Below are positions 18,501 through 25,947 of a stretch of DNA of 49,130 nucleotides, piece by piece. Position 1 is the first letter of the stretch. Each line of letters starts with the position of its first letter. Origin of the DNA: RBG-16-66-20 sp035308765 (GTDB lineage Bacteria; Pseudomonadota; Gammaproteobacteria; Burkholderiales; SG8-39); the NCBI GenBank assembly GCA_035308765.1, contig DATGGA010000078.1, forward strand, positions 1 through 49,130. The letters run 5' to 3'. Made by a program: the position numbers and the translations under genes. The notes under the pieces are model-generated. The model was not told the DNA's origin. It saw nothing but the letters and a program-made list of their open reading frames with translations, and did no database searches.

Positions 18501-20588
18501 CAGTTCCGCGCTGGCGGCCCACTTCTTCTGCATCCAGCGGTTCATCACCTGCTCGACTTCCCAGGCCACTTCGCCCAGGTCCATCAGGCCCACCATGCGG
18601 CCACTGCCCTTGAGGGTGTGGAAGCCGCGCCGGATGGTGGTGAGTGCCTCGAGGTCCTGCGGCTGCGCGCGGCATTGCTCGAGCGCGGTCTCGATGGTCT
18701 GCAGCACCTCCTGCGCTTCGTCCAGGTAGACGTTGAGCAGTTCCTCGTCAACGCCAGGCCGTGCCCTGGCCTTGGGTGGCGTCGCCTCGGCTGATGGTGC
18801 TGGCATGGCGCCGGCGACATTTGCAGCACTTGCCGCCGCTTTCTTGATTGCGGCCGCCGACAGCACCACCGTCGAATCCACGGCACGCTGCAAAACCGGG
18901 GTGTGCGCCTTGTCGTGGCGCCGGAAGAACAGATCGGTGGCGTGTTCGTTGGGCTCGCGCCCGTGCAGGCAGGGCTCGAGGAAGATCCCGATGCTGCTCA
19001 GCCCTTCCGCGATCCAGTCCATGTCGTCGGCGACGTTGGCGTAGCTCGCCTCGGCGCACTTCACGATCATGCTTTCGCACAGTACGAGGGCGCGTGCCGC
19101 TTTCTCGAAGCGCAGCACCATGAGCGCGCCATGGATCTGCCTCAGATAGGAAGCCAGTTCCGGCAGCGTGCCGCGCCTGGTGGCATCGCGCGCGAAGCCG
19201 TCGAGCACCTGCTCCACGTGCTGTAGGTTGGCGACGATCTCCTTCGCCACTTTCGCGCGCAACTGCAGCGCGCCGATCTGCTCGCTCAGGTCGGCGCGCA
19301 ACCCCGCGGGCGGCATCCCGGCGGACTTGCCCATGGCGGCATCGAGCAGCCAGCCGCCCATGATGCCGATCTGCTGCTCGATGTCGGCGGGAGGGCCGGT
19401 GAAGTGGTCGATCACGTTTTCGATCAGCAGGAATGCGGACGCCATCTCGATGACCATGAGCGGGCCCTGCCGCGAGGCGGCCGCGGGCAGATGTTTGGTT
19501 ACCAGCGTGATCGCGTCCAGCAGCTTGATCAGGTGCTGGTTGCCCAGCGGCGTCGCCTTCGCCTTGAACGCAGCAATCAGTTCGCGAAAGCGCGCCACGG
19601 CCTTCTGCTCGCCGGCGACGTACTGCACCCAGGCCGACTTCAGCGCGTCGAGCCGCGAATGCATGTCGTAGAGCGCGGGTTCGAGCCAGTCCAGGTCGAA
19701 CTCGAGCGTGGCGCCCGCCGGCTTGGGCGCTGCCGGGAACAGGCTGTCCAGCTGATAAAGCTGGCGGATCTGCTTCACCCGCTGCGAGGGGCCCTGCGCC
19801 TTGGCCACGGCGTAGAGCAACTCGCGCAACAACGCCTCGCTCACCGCCGGCGAGCCCTCGCGCATCTGCTTCTCGATGCGATTGCCGACCGCCTTGGCCT
19901 GCGCTACCCATTCGGGGCTCTGCTGGTGCTCAAGCGACTCGAGAAAACCGCCCGCGACCCACCACACAGCTTGCGGCTCGGGCAGCTGCATCGACACCTT
20001 GTGCAGCTGGTTGACGGCGCGGCGCATATCATCGAGCCCCCCCTTGGTCGAATTGCGCAGCCAGGCGAGCAGCCCGCGCTGGAACAGCGCGCGCTGCTTC
20101 TGCACGTGCGCGGCGACCTTGTCCGCCGCCAGCGTCTTAGGCTTGATGTGCGGCGGCGCGACGGGCGAGAGATCCGGAAAGAACAGATCGCGCTCGGAGC
20201 TGTCCAGCTTGCCTTGCATCATGGCGAGTTCGCAATAGACCGGGAACAGCTTCAATGGCGCGTTCGCCTGGCCGCGCTCCAGGCCATCGACATATTCCTT
20301 CAGCGCCTGGATCGCGCGATCGATGACGTTCAAGGACTGGATGCTGGGTGGCCCTCCGCCCGTATCCGCGAAGCCGCCTTCGATCGCCTCGCAGAAGCGC
20401 GTCGCGCCGGCAAGTCCCACCATGCGCAGCGCGCCGCTCACCTGGTGCAGGTGCCCCGGGCAGGGCGCCAGCAGCGCCGCGTCCCCGGGCCCGGCCGAGA
20501 ACTTGGCGATCTGCTCCCGGACCAGCGTCAGCGCCTGGTCGACCTCGGCGGTGATCCAGGACAGCAGCGTGGCAGAGTCGTTGCGCAT
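15591..20588 (-). CDS. chpA: Hybrid CheA-type chemosensory kinase (ChpA/PilL-like)
   Basis: The 1665-residue protein is the core kinase of a type IV pilus chemosensory system. Histidine-phosphotransfer motifs are seen near residues 656 (FHTLKGSGRM), 816 (AHTLASSSL) and 983 (LHTLKGSARM). The first 600 residues contain degenerate Hpt-like helices (HLHQVSGALRM). A CheA dimerisation helix (about 1060-1200), a HATPase domain (N box HMLRNAVAHG, DDGAGL, GRGIGMDVV), a CheW-like domain (about 1390-1520) and a C-terminal receiver (MVVDDSLTVRK, Asp in LVDIEMPRMDGF) follow. It lies between pilJ (8 bp) and the kinase gene (4-nt overlap). Confidence 0.94.
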   Translation of the reverse strand: MRNDSATLLSWITAEVDQALTLVREQIAKFSAGPGDAALLAPCPGHLHQVSGALRMVGLAGATRFCEAIEGGFADTGGGPPSIQSLNVIDRAIQALKEYVDGLERGQANAPLKLFPVYCELAMMQGKLDSSERDLFFPDLSPVAPPHIKPKTLAADKVAAHVQKQRALFQRGLLAWLRNSTKGGLDDMRRAVNQLHKVSMQLPEPQAVWWVAGGFLESLEHQQSPEWVAQAKAVGNRIEKQMREGSPAVSEALLRELLYAVAKAQGPSQRVKQIRQLYQLDSLFPAAPKPAGATLEFDLDWLEPALYDMHSRLDALKSAWVQYVAGEQKAVARFRELIAAFKAKATPLGNQHLIKLLDAITLVTKHLPAAASRQGPLMVIEMASAFLLIENVIDHFTGPPADIEQQIGIMGGWLLDAAMGKSAGMPPAGLRADLSEQIGALQLRAKVAKEIVANLQHVEQVLDGFARDATRRGTLPELASYLRQIHGALMVLRFEKAARALVLCESMIVKCAEASYANVADDMDWIAEGLSSIGIFLEPCLHGREPNEHATDLFFRRHDKAHTPVLQRAVDSTVVLSAAAIKKAAASAANVAGAMPAPSAEATPPKARARPGVDEELLNVYLDEAQEVLQTIETALEQCRAQPQDLEALTTIRRGFHTLKGSGRMVGLMDLGEVAWEVEQVMNRWMQKKWAASAELLNLLTRASAAFAGWIAQLREGSLKAEIDAGDIVALAVALRAKEAPAAAPVTAAPVAPVLPDPSLEETALPEEVLVGEVRLGRHMFEIYVKEARQHIAVLDSQFEGWRANPGEAAREFVRAAHTLASSSLTAGFVPIADLAGALEQWMPFAPRSGAPADAALVRAAIDGLRERVEGVYRWRAPGPAGEVESALRQLAARHLAQPALKSAPQPAPEGEKPSAKPEATPAKPAAGGREQRVMRDDIDPQLLPIFLEEAQHLLPLVGSDLRDWKAHPEDEKVLQSLQRALHTLKGSARMAGAIRLGELTHVMESRIEAALEAGAVSDALFIELEEKMDRLSLDLERMAAGPEPEAVVQPTAAAEAPRTEPPLPSPAAMLRINADTLDHLINESGEVTIARTRVEAELRSVKQSIIDLSESIARLRTQLREVEIQADSQMRARKTELEERNREFDPLEFDRYTRLQELTRLMAESLHDAASIQQSLSKNLGETDAALTHQARTSRDVQQELMRMRAVPFSVLDERLYRIVRQSTRELDKKAELHIEGSQVEVDRSVLERIGAPLEHMLRNAVAHGLETPAARIAAGKPEAGRLSVSLRQESNEVALVVSDDGAGLDLERLRRKAEERGLLQPGQEPADTELMQLIFVSGLSTADAVTELSGRGIGMDVVRSEITAIGGRIDIASERGRGTTFTVYLPLTLAVTQAVLVRAGGSVLAVSAAMVEQVLRLKADALAERYAAQAVEFQNRRYPLHGLAQLLGAETATAQTYNSVLLLRSGVQRIALHVDEMLGQHEIVVKSIGPQLARVPGVGGATVLADGSIVLIVNPVQLVQRVRAAADRAVAPAVVAAPAAPVVMVVDDSLTVRKITSRLLEREGYQVLAAKDGLDALAQLKDALPDVMLVDIEMPRMDGFDLTRNLRGDPRTRGLPIIMISSRTADKHRSQAKELGVNVFLGKPYPEAELLQHIAGYIKGGRQ

Positions 20589-20596
20589 GGTCCTCG

Positions 20597-22699
20597 TCAG
20601 GCGAGCTTGAAGCCGGACACCGAGGACTTCAGTTCGACGGCGAGCGCGGTCAGGCGTTCGCTTGATCCGGCGGTGCGGCGCGTGCCTTCGGTGGTCATCT
20701 GCGTGATTGCCAGGATCTCGTTCATCGCCGTGGCCACGCCGCTGGCCGATGCCGCCTGCTCCTGGGTGGCGTTGGAGATCGCGCCGATCAGTTCCGCCAG
20801 CTGGTTGGACACCTTCTCGATCTCGCGCAGCGCGCGGTCGGCTTCGTCCGCCGTTTTGGTTCCCTCGACCACGCCGCGCGTGCTGCGCTCCATGGCCTCG
20901 ATGGCGTCCTGCGTGTCGCCCTGGATCGATTTCACGATCGCGGCGATGTGCTTGGTCGCCTCGCCCGAACGTTCCGCCAGCCGCTGCACCTCCTCCGCCA
21001 CCACGGTGAAGCCGCGCCCCGCTTCGCCGGCCGAGGCGGCCTGGATCGCGGCGTTCAGCGCCAGCACGTTGGTCTGTTCGGTGATGTCCGATATCAGCTG
21101 CACGATCTCGCCGATTTCCTGCGAGCTCTCGCCCAGCCGCTTGATGCGCTTGGAAGTCTCCTGGATCTGTTCGCGGATGTCGTTCATGCCGCGGATCGCG
21201 TTCTGCACCGCCTGCGCGCCCTTTTCCGCGACATTCAGCGAAGTCTGCGCGACCTTGGCCGAATCGTTGGCGCTCTTCGACACGTCGGTCATCGACTGCG
21301 CCATCTGCACCGCCGACTGGCCGGTGCCCTGGATCTTGGCCGCCTGCGTCTGCGCCGCCTTCAGTAACTGGCCCGAAATCGTCTGCGCCTCCGCGGTCGC
21401 CGTCGTCACCTGCTGCGCGGCGGTATTGACGCCGGCCACCAGCCGGCGCAGCGCGTCGATCGTGACATTGATCGAGTCGGCGATGGCGCCGGTGATCTCC
21501 TCGGTCACCCGCGCGCGCGCGGTGAGGTCGCCGTCCGCCAGGTTGCTGATCTCGTCCAGCAGCCGCAGGATGGCCTCCTGGTTCGCCGCGTTCTGCCGCT
21601 CGCTTTCCACCGCTCTGCGCCGGCTGTCGTCGACGTACACCTTGCCTATCAGCAGCAGTACCGCGAGCGCCACGGCCGACAGCACCACCAGCAGGATGAG
21701 GTTGATGCGCCGCTTGGCGAGGTTCGCCTCGTAAGCAGCGTTGAGCTTCTCGGCCGCCTGCAGCAGCGCCTCGCTGTCGTTGAACATGTCGAAGGACGCA
21801 CGCTTGGCGCCGACCAGCCGTGCCTGGTTGCCGAGGATGTCGTTCACCGCGCGCTGGTAATCGGCGAAGCCGGTCTGCAGTTCACCCAGTTTGCCGCGCA
21901 GCTCCGCGTCCTCGACGCGGGCGATGCGCAGGGTCTGGTTACCCTGCAGCAGGCCCTGGATCGTGTCGCGGAAGGTGTTGGTGTCCTTGCCGAGCAGGAA
22001 CGCCACCTCCGGATCGACGACGTTCTCCGCCAGCATGGTGTTGGCGTTCTTCGCCATGCGCTGCGTGATCATCATCAACTGCGAGGCGTTCGCGTTCTGG
22101 CGCGCCGAACCGCCGGTCTGCACGCTGATCGCGGAGACCTCGTCGGTGATCTCCTGCAGCGTCTGGTTGGTGTTGTTGATCGAGCGCACGGCGTTGCCGA
22201 GCGCCACCAGGTTTTTTTCCTCGTCGAGCACCAGGGTCGCGTTGCGCTCGGTCTTGCCCCATTCCTTCTGCAGCTCGTCGAGTTCCGGCCGCACCGAGCC
22301 GGGCGACTGCGGCAGGCTCACGCCGCCGCTCTCGCCGCCCGTATCGAGCAGCTTGATCAGCGCCGCGAACTCGTCCCGGCTGCTGCGCAACTCCTTGAAG
22401 GCGCCGGCGCTGCCGCGCGAGGCGAGCTGCGCCGCCTTGGCGAGGCGCTGCGACAGCATGCGGATCTTGCCGACGCTGGCGATGTAGATCGTGCCGAAGG
22501 TGCCCTGGCGAGTGTCCAGCGTGACGACGACCGCGGCAATCGCCAGCACGAACACCAGCAAGCCGACCAGGATCTGCAGCTGCAGGCCCGTGGCCAGCCC
22601 TCCGATGAGCGGCAGCCCGGCCGCTTTCGCCTCCGGCTTCTGGTCGGCGCTTCCGCCCTTGGCGGTCGGAAGCTTGAGCGAGCCTAGCTTGAATGCCAT
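20597..22699 (-). CDS. pilJ: Type IV pilus methyl-accepting chemoreceptor PilJ
   Basis: The 700-residue receptor has an N-terminal membrane helix (about residues 42-63, LQILVGLLVFVLAIAAVVV) after a roughly 40-residue cytoplasmic leader, a periplasmic part with two PilJ-type repeats (RMLSQRLAK, MMITQRMAK), a second membrane helix (about 330-350), a HAMP region, and the MCP signalling hairpin with the conserved ALNAAIQAASAGEAGRGF tip. It would signal to ChpA through the CheW-like PilI. No CheR or CheB gene is found in the operon. Confidence 0.93.
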   Translation of the reverse strand: MAFKLGSLKLPTAKGGSADQKPEAKAAGLPLIGGLATGLQLQILVGLLVFVLAIAAVVVTLDTRQGTFGTIYIASVGKIRMLSQRLAKAAQLASRGSAGAFKELRSSRDEFAALIKLLDTGGESGGVSLPQSPGSVRPELDELQKEWGKTERNATLVLDEEKNLVALGNAVRSINNTNQTLQEITDEVSAISVQTGGSARQNANASQLMMITQRMAKNANTMLAENVVDPEVAFLLGKDTNTFRDTIQGLLQGNQTLRIARVEDAELRGKLGELQTGFADYQRAVNDILGNQARLVGAKRASFDMFNDSEALLQAAEKLNAAYEANLAKRRINLILLVVLSAVALAVLLLIGKVYVDDSRRRAVESERQNAANQEAILRLLDEISNLADGDLTARARVTEEITGAIADSINVTIDALRRLVAGVNTAAQQVTTATAEAQTISGQLLKAAQTQAAKIQGTGQSAVQMAQSMTDVSKSANDSAKVAQTSLNVAEKGAQAVQNAIRGMNDIREQIQETSKRIKRLGESSQEIGEIVQLISDITEQTNVLALNAAIQAASAGEAGRGFTVVAEEVQRLAERSGEATKHIAAIVKSIQGDTQDAIEAMERSTRGVVEGTKTADEADRALREIEKVSNQLAELIGAISNATQEQAASASGVATAMNEILAITQMTTEGTRRTAGSSERLTALAVELKSSVSGFKLA

Positions 22700-22709
22700 G
22701 GTGGTCCCC

Positions 22710-23858
22710 TTATCGCAAGAACTTGCCGTCGTGCCCGATGATCGTCAGGTCGACGAATCTCGAGCCGGCATGGTTGGTCGGCGAATAGCTGATGTAGAAC
22801 CCGCCCAGGTCGACGTCGTGCATTTTCTCCAGCTCGCCGATGAAGGTTTCGCGCGTCAAGTTCTTGCCAGCGCGCTTGAGCCCCTCGACGAACACCTTGG
22901 CGACGAGAAAACCCTCGATGGCGCTGAAGTTGTAGTCCTTCATGCCGTCCTTCTCCGAGAGCTGCTGGTATTCCTTGACCACCGGCACCGCCGTGCCCCA
23001 GGGATAGGGCACCACCTGCGAGATGGCGACGCCGACCCCATCCTTGCCGAGCGCATCGGCCAGCGCCTTGCTGCCGACGAAGGACACGTTGTAGAACGTC
23101 GCCGCGCTGCCGGCCTTCTTCATCTGCCGGATGAATTCGGCGCAGGAGGTATAAGCGCTGATCATGACGACGGCGTCGGGCTTGGCGGCGAGGATCGTCT
23201 TTACCGCCCCCTCCACCTTGACCGTGTTGCGCTCGACGGTTCCCAGCGCCGAAATCTTCATGCCGCGCTTCTGCGTCGCAAGCTCGACCCCTTTCAGGCC
23301 CGCCTGCCCGTAGGCATCGTTCTGGTAGAACACCGCGATGTTCTTGCCGCCGATCGAAACCACCTGCTCGACGATTTTGTCGGTCTCGTCGTAGTAACTG
23401 GCGCGCACGTGGAAGATGTAGCGGTTGAACGGCACGCGCAGCGACTCGGCTCCGGTAAACGGGCCGACGAAAGGCACCTTCGCTTCCGTGAACACGGGGA
23501 TCGCGGGCACGCTGGTCGGCGTGCCGACGTAGCCGATGAGCGCGAACACCTTGTCCTGCTCGATGAGCTTTTTGGTGTTCGGCACGGTGCGCGCGGGCTC
23601 GTAGCCGTCGTCCAGCGTGGTCAGCTCGATCTTGCGGCCGTTCACGCCGCCCCTGGCGTTGACGTAGTCCAGGTACGCCTTGATGCCGTTGCGCATCTGG
23701 ATGCCGAGTTGGGCCGCGGGCCCCGTCAGCGCCACCGACTGCCCGATCAGGATCTTGTCCGCGGTGACGCCGTTTTCCGCCGCCGCCCCCTGCGCCAGCA
23801 CCGCCGCCAACGCCGCCAGCACGCTCCGCAGTGTTCCTTTCGATGCGATTCGATTCAT
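22710..23858 (-). CDS. Liv-type periplasmic amino-acid/amide-binding protein
   Basis: From ATG 23858 the product is 382 residues with a Sec signal peptide (about residues 1-27, cleavage after GAAA). The mature part is a type I periplasmic-binding fold of the branched-chain amino acid/amide family: ILIGQSVALTGPAAQLG, YVNARGGVNGRKIEL, YVGTPTSVPAIPVF and FYQNDAYGQAGL. A G-rich ribosome binding site precedes 23858. An alternative ATG at 23888 overlaps the pilI stop (ATGA) and has GAGG upstream. No ABC permease or ATPase gene is nearby. Its place between pilI and pilJ suggests it presents a ligand to PilJ; this is inference. Confidence 0.88.
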   Translation of the reverse strand: MNRIASKGTLRSVLAALAAVLAQGAAAENGVTADKILIGQSVALTGPAAQLGIQMRNGIKAYLDYVNARGGVNGRKIELTTLDDGYEPARTVPNTKKLIEQDKVFALIGYVGTPTSVPAIPVFTEAKVPFVGPFTGAESLRVPFNRYIFHVRASYYDETDKIVEQVVSIGGKNIAVFYQNDAYGQAGLKGVELATQKRGMKISALGTVERNTVKVEGAVKTILAAKPDAVVMISAYTSCAEFIRQMKKAGSAATFYNVSFVGSKALADALGKDGVGVAISQVVPYPWGTAVPVVKEYQQLSEKDGMKDYNFSAIEGFLVAKVFVEGLKRAGKNLTRETFIGELEKMHDVDLGGFYISYSPTNHAGSRFVDLTIIGHDGKFLR

Positions 23859-23884
23859 ACCACCCCCCAATGTCGTTGCAACCC

Positions 23885-24394
23885 TCATGACGCCACCTCG
23901 AGGAACGCCGGTTCCGCCACCAGCTTCGCCACGTCCAATTCCTTCCACTGCTTGCCGTCCCCGTCGCTGTATTCCGCCTTCAGCCAGGGCGCGCCGGCGC
24001 CCGCAGCCGGCCGCGCCTGCAGCTGCTCCGCGCTGCGCAGACCAAGCGAACGATCCACCAGCAGGGCGCTGCCGAGGCGGAAGCGCTCGCCAAGGAGCAG
24101 CAGCCGCGCCTGCTCGCCCGGCGCCACCGCCGCACCGCCGAGAAAGGCGGGAAAATCCACCACCGCGTAAAGCTTGCCGCGGATATTCGCCACGCCGCGG
24201 AACCAGGGCCTGGTCAGCGGCACCTGCGCAATGGGCGGCACCGGGATCACTTCGCCCGCGTCGACCAGGTCCACCAGCCAGGCCTCGGCGCCGACCTGAA
24301 CGCCGAGCTTGGAAGCCGCGCGGCCGCCAGCCGCGCTTTGCAGGCGCTCGGCCAGTTCGCGCTGATAGTCGCGCAACGATGTGCGGGCCGCCAT
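23885..24394 (-). CDS. pilI: CheW-like adaptor PilI
   Basis: The 169-residue protein is a single CheW domain. GVQVGAEAWLVDLVDAGEVIPVPP and WFRGVANIRGKLYAVVDFPAF are the conserved receptor- and kinase-contact strands. It couples PilJ to ChpA. Its ATG overlaps the pilH stop by one base (TGATG). Its place after two receiver genes matches PilI of the Pil-Chp system. Confidence 0.9.
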   Translation of the reverse strand: MAARTSLRDYQRELAERLQSAAGGRAASKLGVQVGAEAWLVDLVDAGEVIPVPPIAQVPLTRPWFRGVANIRGKLYAVVDFPAFLGGAAVAPGEQARLLLLGERFRLGSALLVDRSLGLRSAEQLQARPAAGAGAPWLKAEYSDGDGKQWKELDVAKLVAEPAFLEVAS

Positions 24395-24759
24395 CAGCCG
24401 AGCGCCGTGATCTTAGCGAGCAATTCATCCTGCTTCACCGGCTTTACGATGTAGTCGCGCGCGCCCTGGCGCATGCCCCAGATTCGATCGGTCTCCTGGC
24501 CCTTGCTGGTGCACATGATCACCGGGATGTTCTTGGTGCTTTCGTCCCTGCTCAGCGTGCGCGTGGCCTGGTAGCCGCTCTGTCCCGGCATTACGACGTC
24601 CATCAGGACCAGGTCGGGCGGCCGCTGCTTCACTTTCGCGAGCGCGTCCTCGGCGCTTTCGGCCATGGTCACGGCATAACCGCTCTTGGCCAGGATGTCG
24701 CTCAGGTACTGGCGGTCGGTGGGTGAATCGTCGACGACGAGAATATTCTTGATCGGCAT
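24394..24759 (-). CDS. pilH: CheY-like single-domain response regulator PilH
   Basis: This 121-residue protein is a lone receiver domain: acidic pocket VVDDSPTDRQ, phospho-acceptor Asp in LMDVVMPGQSGYQA, Thr in MCTSKGQ and Lys in IVKPVKQ. QETDRIWGMRQGARDY is characteristic of PilH. In the Pil-Chp system PilH is thought to act with the retraction side or as a phosphate sink. It is the second gene of the operon. Confidence 0.9.
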   Translation of the reverse strand: MPIKNILVVDDSPTDRQYLSDILAKSGYAVTMAESAEDALAKVKQRPPDLVLMDVVMPGQSGYQATRTLSRDESTKNIPVIMCTSKGQETDRIWGMRQGARDYIVKPVKQDELLAKITALG

Positions 24760-24784
24760 GTTCAGGACCTGTTCGGATGCTGGT

Positions 24785-25198
24785 TCATGTGGATGCCGAT
24801 GCGGCAGCGTCAGCCTGCATCACGCAGGCATTGACGGCGTCGATCAGCGTTTCTTTCGTGAAAGGCTTGGTGAGATAGCGGTCGGAGCCGGCGAGCCGGC
24901 CGCGCGCGCGGTCGAACACGCCGTCCTTGCTGGACAGCATGATCACGGGGGTGGATTTCAGATTCGGGTTTTGCTTCACCAGCGCGCAGGTCTGATAGCC
25001 GTCGAGCCGCGGCATCATGATGTCGACGAAGATCACCCTGGGCTGGTGATCGCTGATCTTGGCCAGCGCGTCGAAGCCGTCCTCTGCCAGGACGACATCG
25101 AACCCGGCCTGGCGCAGGAACATCTCCGCGCTCTTCCGGATGGTATTGCTGTCATCGATGACGAGAACCTTGATCGGCCCGGACACCGCTTCGCCCAC
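24785..25198 (-). CDS. pilG: CheY-like single-domain response regulator PilG
   Basis: The 137-residue receiver shows VIDDSNTIRKSAEMFL, the phospho-acceptor in FVDIMMPRLDGYQTCALVK and Lys in YLTKPFTKE, as in PilG. It starts with GTG at 25198, preceded by a strong AGGAGG, which decides the start. In Pseudomonas PilG promotes pilus extension and adenylate cyclase activation; whether that holds here is unknown. It is the first gene of the operon, divergent from grpE. Confidence 0.9.
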   Translation of the reverse strand: MGEAVSGPIKVLVIDDSNTIRKSAEMFLRQAGFDVVLAEDGFDALAKISDHQPRVIFVDIMMPRLDGYQTCALVKQNPNLKSTPVIMLSSKDGVFDRARGRLAGSDRYLTKPFTKETLIDAVNACVMQADAAASAST

Positions 25199-25353
25199 GT
25201 ACCCCCTCCTCTCGCACTCCCCAGCGGTACTGTACCCTTCTTCCCGTCAGATCGTTATCGCATTCACTTAAAGTGTAATAGCATCTTTCGAATTTATTCC
25301 ACCCGCAGCGGGACAATTCGACGCCGCGTTTCGCTACGTGTTCACTTTCGCCC

Positions 25354-25381
25354 CTTGAAATGGCCGGGTCTGCCCCCAACT
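25354..25381 (+). promoter_or_regulatory. Heat-shock (sigma-32) promoter for grpE-dnaK-dnaJ
   Basis: CTTGAAA (25354-25360) and CCCCAACT (25374-25381) are separated by 13 bp. This is very close to the sigma-32 consensus (CTTGAAA, 13-17 bp, CCCCATNT), and CCC precedes the -35 as in strong heat-shock promoters. Transcription would start about 25386-25390, only a few bases before the grpE ATG at 25393. Confidence 0.88.
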
Positions 25382-25392
25382 CATTGATCCCG

Positions 25393-25938
25393 ATGTCCGA
25401 ATCCTCCCACACCCAGCCCGCAGAAGAAAAAGATCTTGACAGGCTGCTGGCCGAGGCTCAGGCCCGGATCGACGAGCAGCACGACGCCTGGATGCGCGCC
25501 ATGGCGGAGGCTGAAAACGCCCGCAAACGCGCCCAAGCCGATGTCGCGGCGGCCCACAAATTCGCGGTGGAGCGCTTCGCAGAGCTCCTGCTGCCGGTCA
25601 TGGACAGCCTGGAAGCGGCGCTTGCCGCGGCCGGCGGCTCGCCGCAAGCGCTGCGCGACGGGCTCGAACTCACGCTGCGTCAATTGAAGGCGGCGTTCCA
25701 GAGGGCGAATCTGGCCGAGATCGTGCCGGACGCCGGCGAGCGCTTCGACCCCCACAAGCACCAGGCGATGGCAGCGGTCGAGGCGGGAAACGCGGAACCG
25801 AATTCGATTGTCGCCGTGATACTCAAGGGCTACGCCCTGCACGAAAGAGTGATCCGCCCGGCGCTGGTCACGGTGGCCAAGGCCCTTGAAAACAAGGCCG
25901 GAAACCCCATATCTGACAGCAACTTGAACACGAATTGA
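25393..25938 (+). CDS. grpE: Nucleotide exchange factor GrpE
   Basis: The 181-residue protein releases ADP from DnaK. It has an N-terminal coiled coil (ENARKRAQADVAAAHKFAVE), then the conserved LLPVMDSLEAAL helix and the C-terminal beta domain (FDPHKHQAM, KGYALHERVIRPALVTVAK). I chose ATG 25393, because the earlier ATG at 25360 lies inside the sigma-32 promoter. It is followed by dnaK after 9 bp. Confidence 0.95.
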   Translation: MSESSHTQPAEEKDLDRLLAEAQARIDEQHDAWMRAMAEAENARKRAQADVAAAHKFAVERFAELLLPVMDSLEAALAAAGGSPQALRDGLELTLRQLKAAFQRANLAEIVPDAGERFDPHKHQAMAAVEAGNAEPNSIVAVILKGYALHERVIRPALVTVAKALENKAGNPISDSNLNTN

Positions 25939-25947
25939 GGAACTGAC

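Noticed and set aside
23859..24428. Long open frame extending the binding-protein gene upstream through pilI
   Set aside because: The extension is an Arg/Gly/Ala-rich shadow of pilI; the signal peptide begins at 23858 (or at 23888 at the earliest).
25265..25275. CACTTAAAGTG palindrome in the pilG-grpE region as an operator
   Set aside because: It is a single 5-bp-arm palindrome with no known factor and no second copy; chance occurrence is likely.
25360..25392. Earlier ATG for grpE at 25360
   Set aside because: It overlaps the sigma-32 promoter elements, so it could not be on the heat-shock transcript; the following residues are not conserved.
25199..25392. CIRCE operator before grpE
   Set aside because: GCACTC occurs once near 25215 but there is no matching GAGTGC inverted half at the correct spacing.
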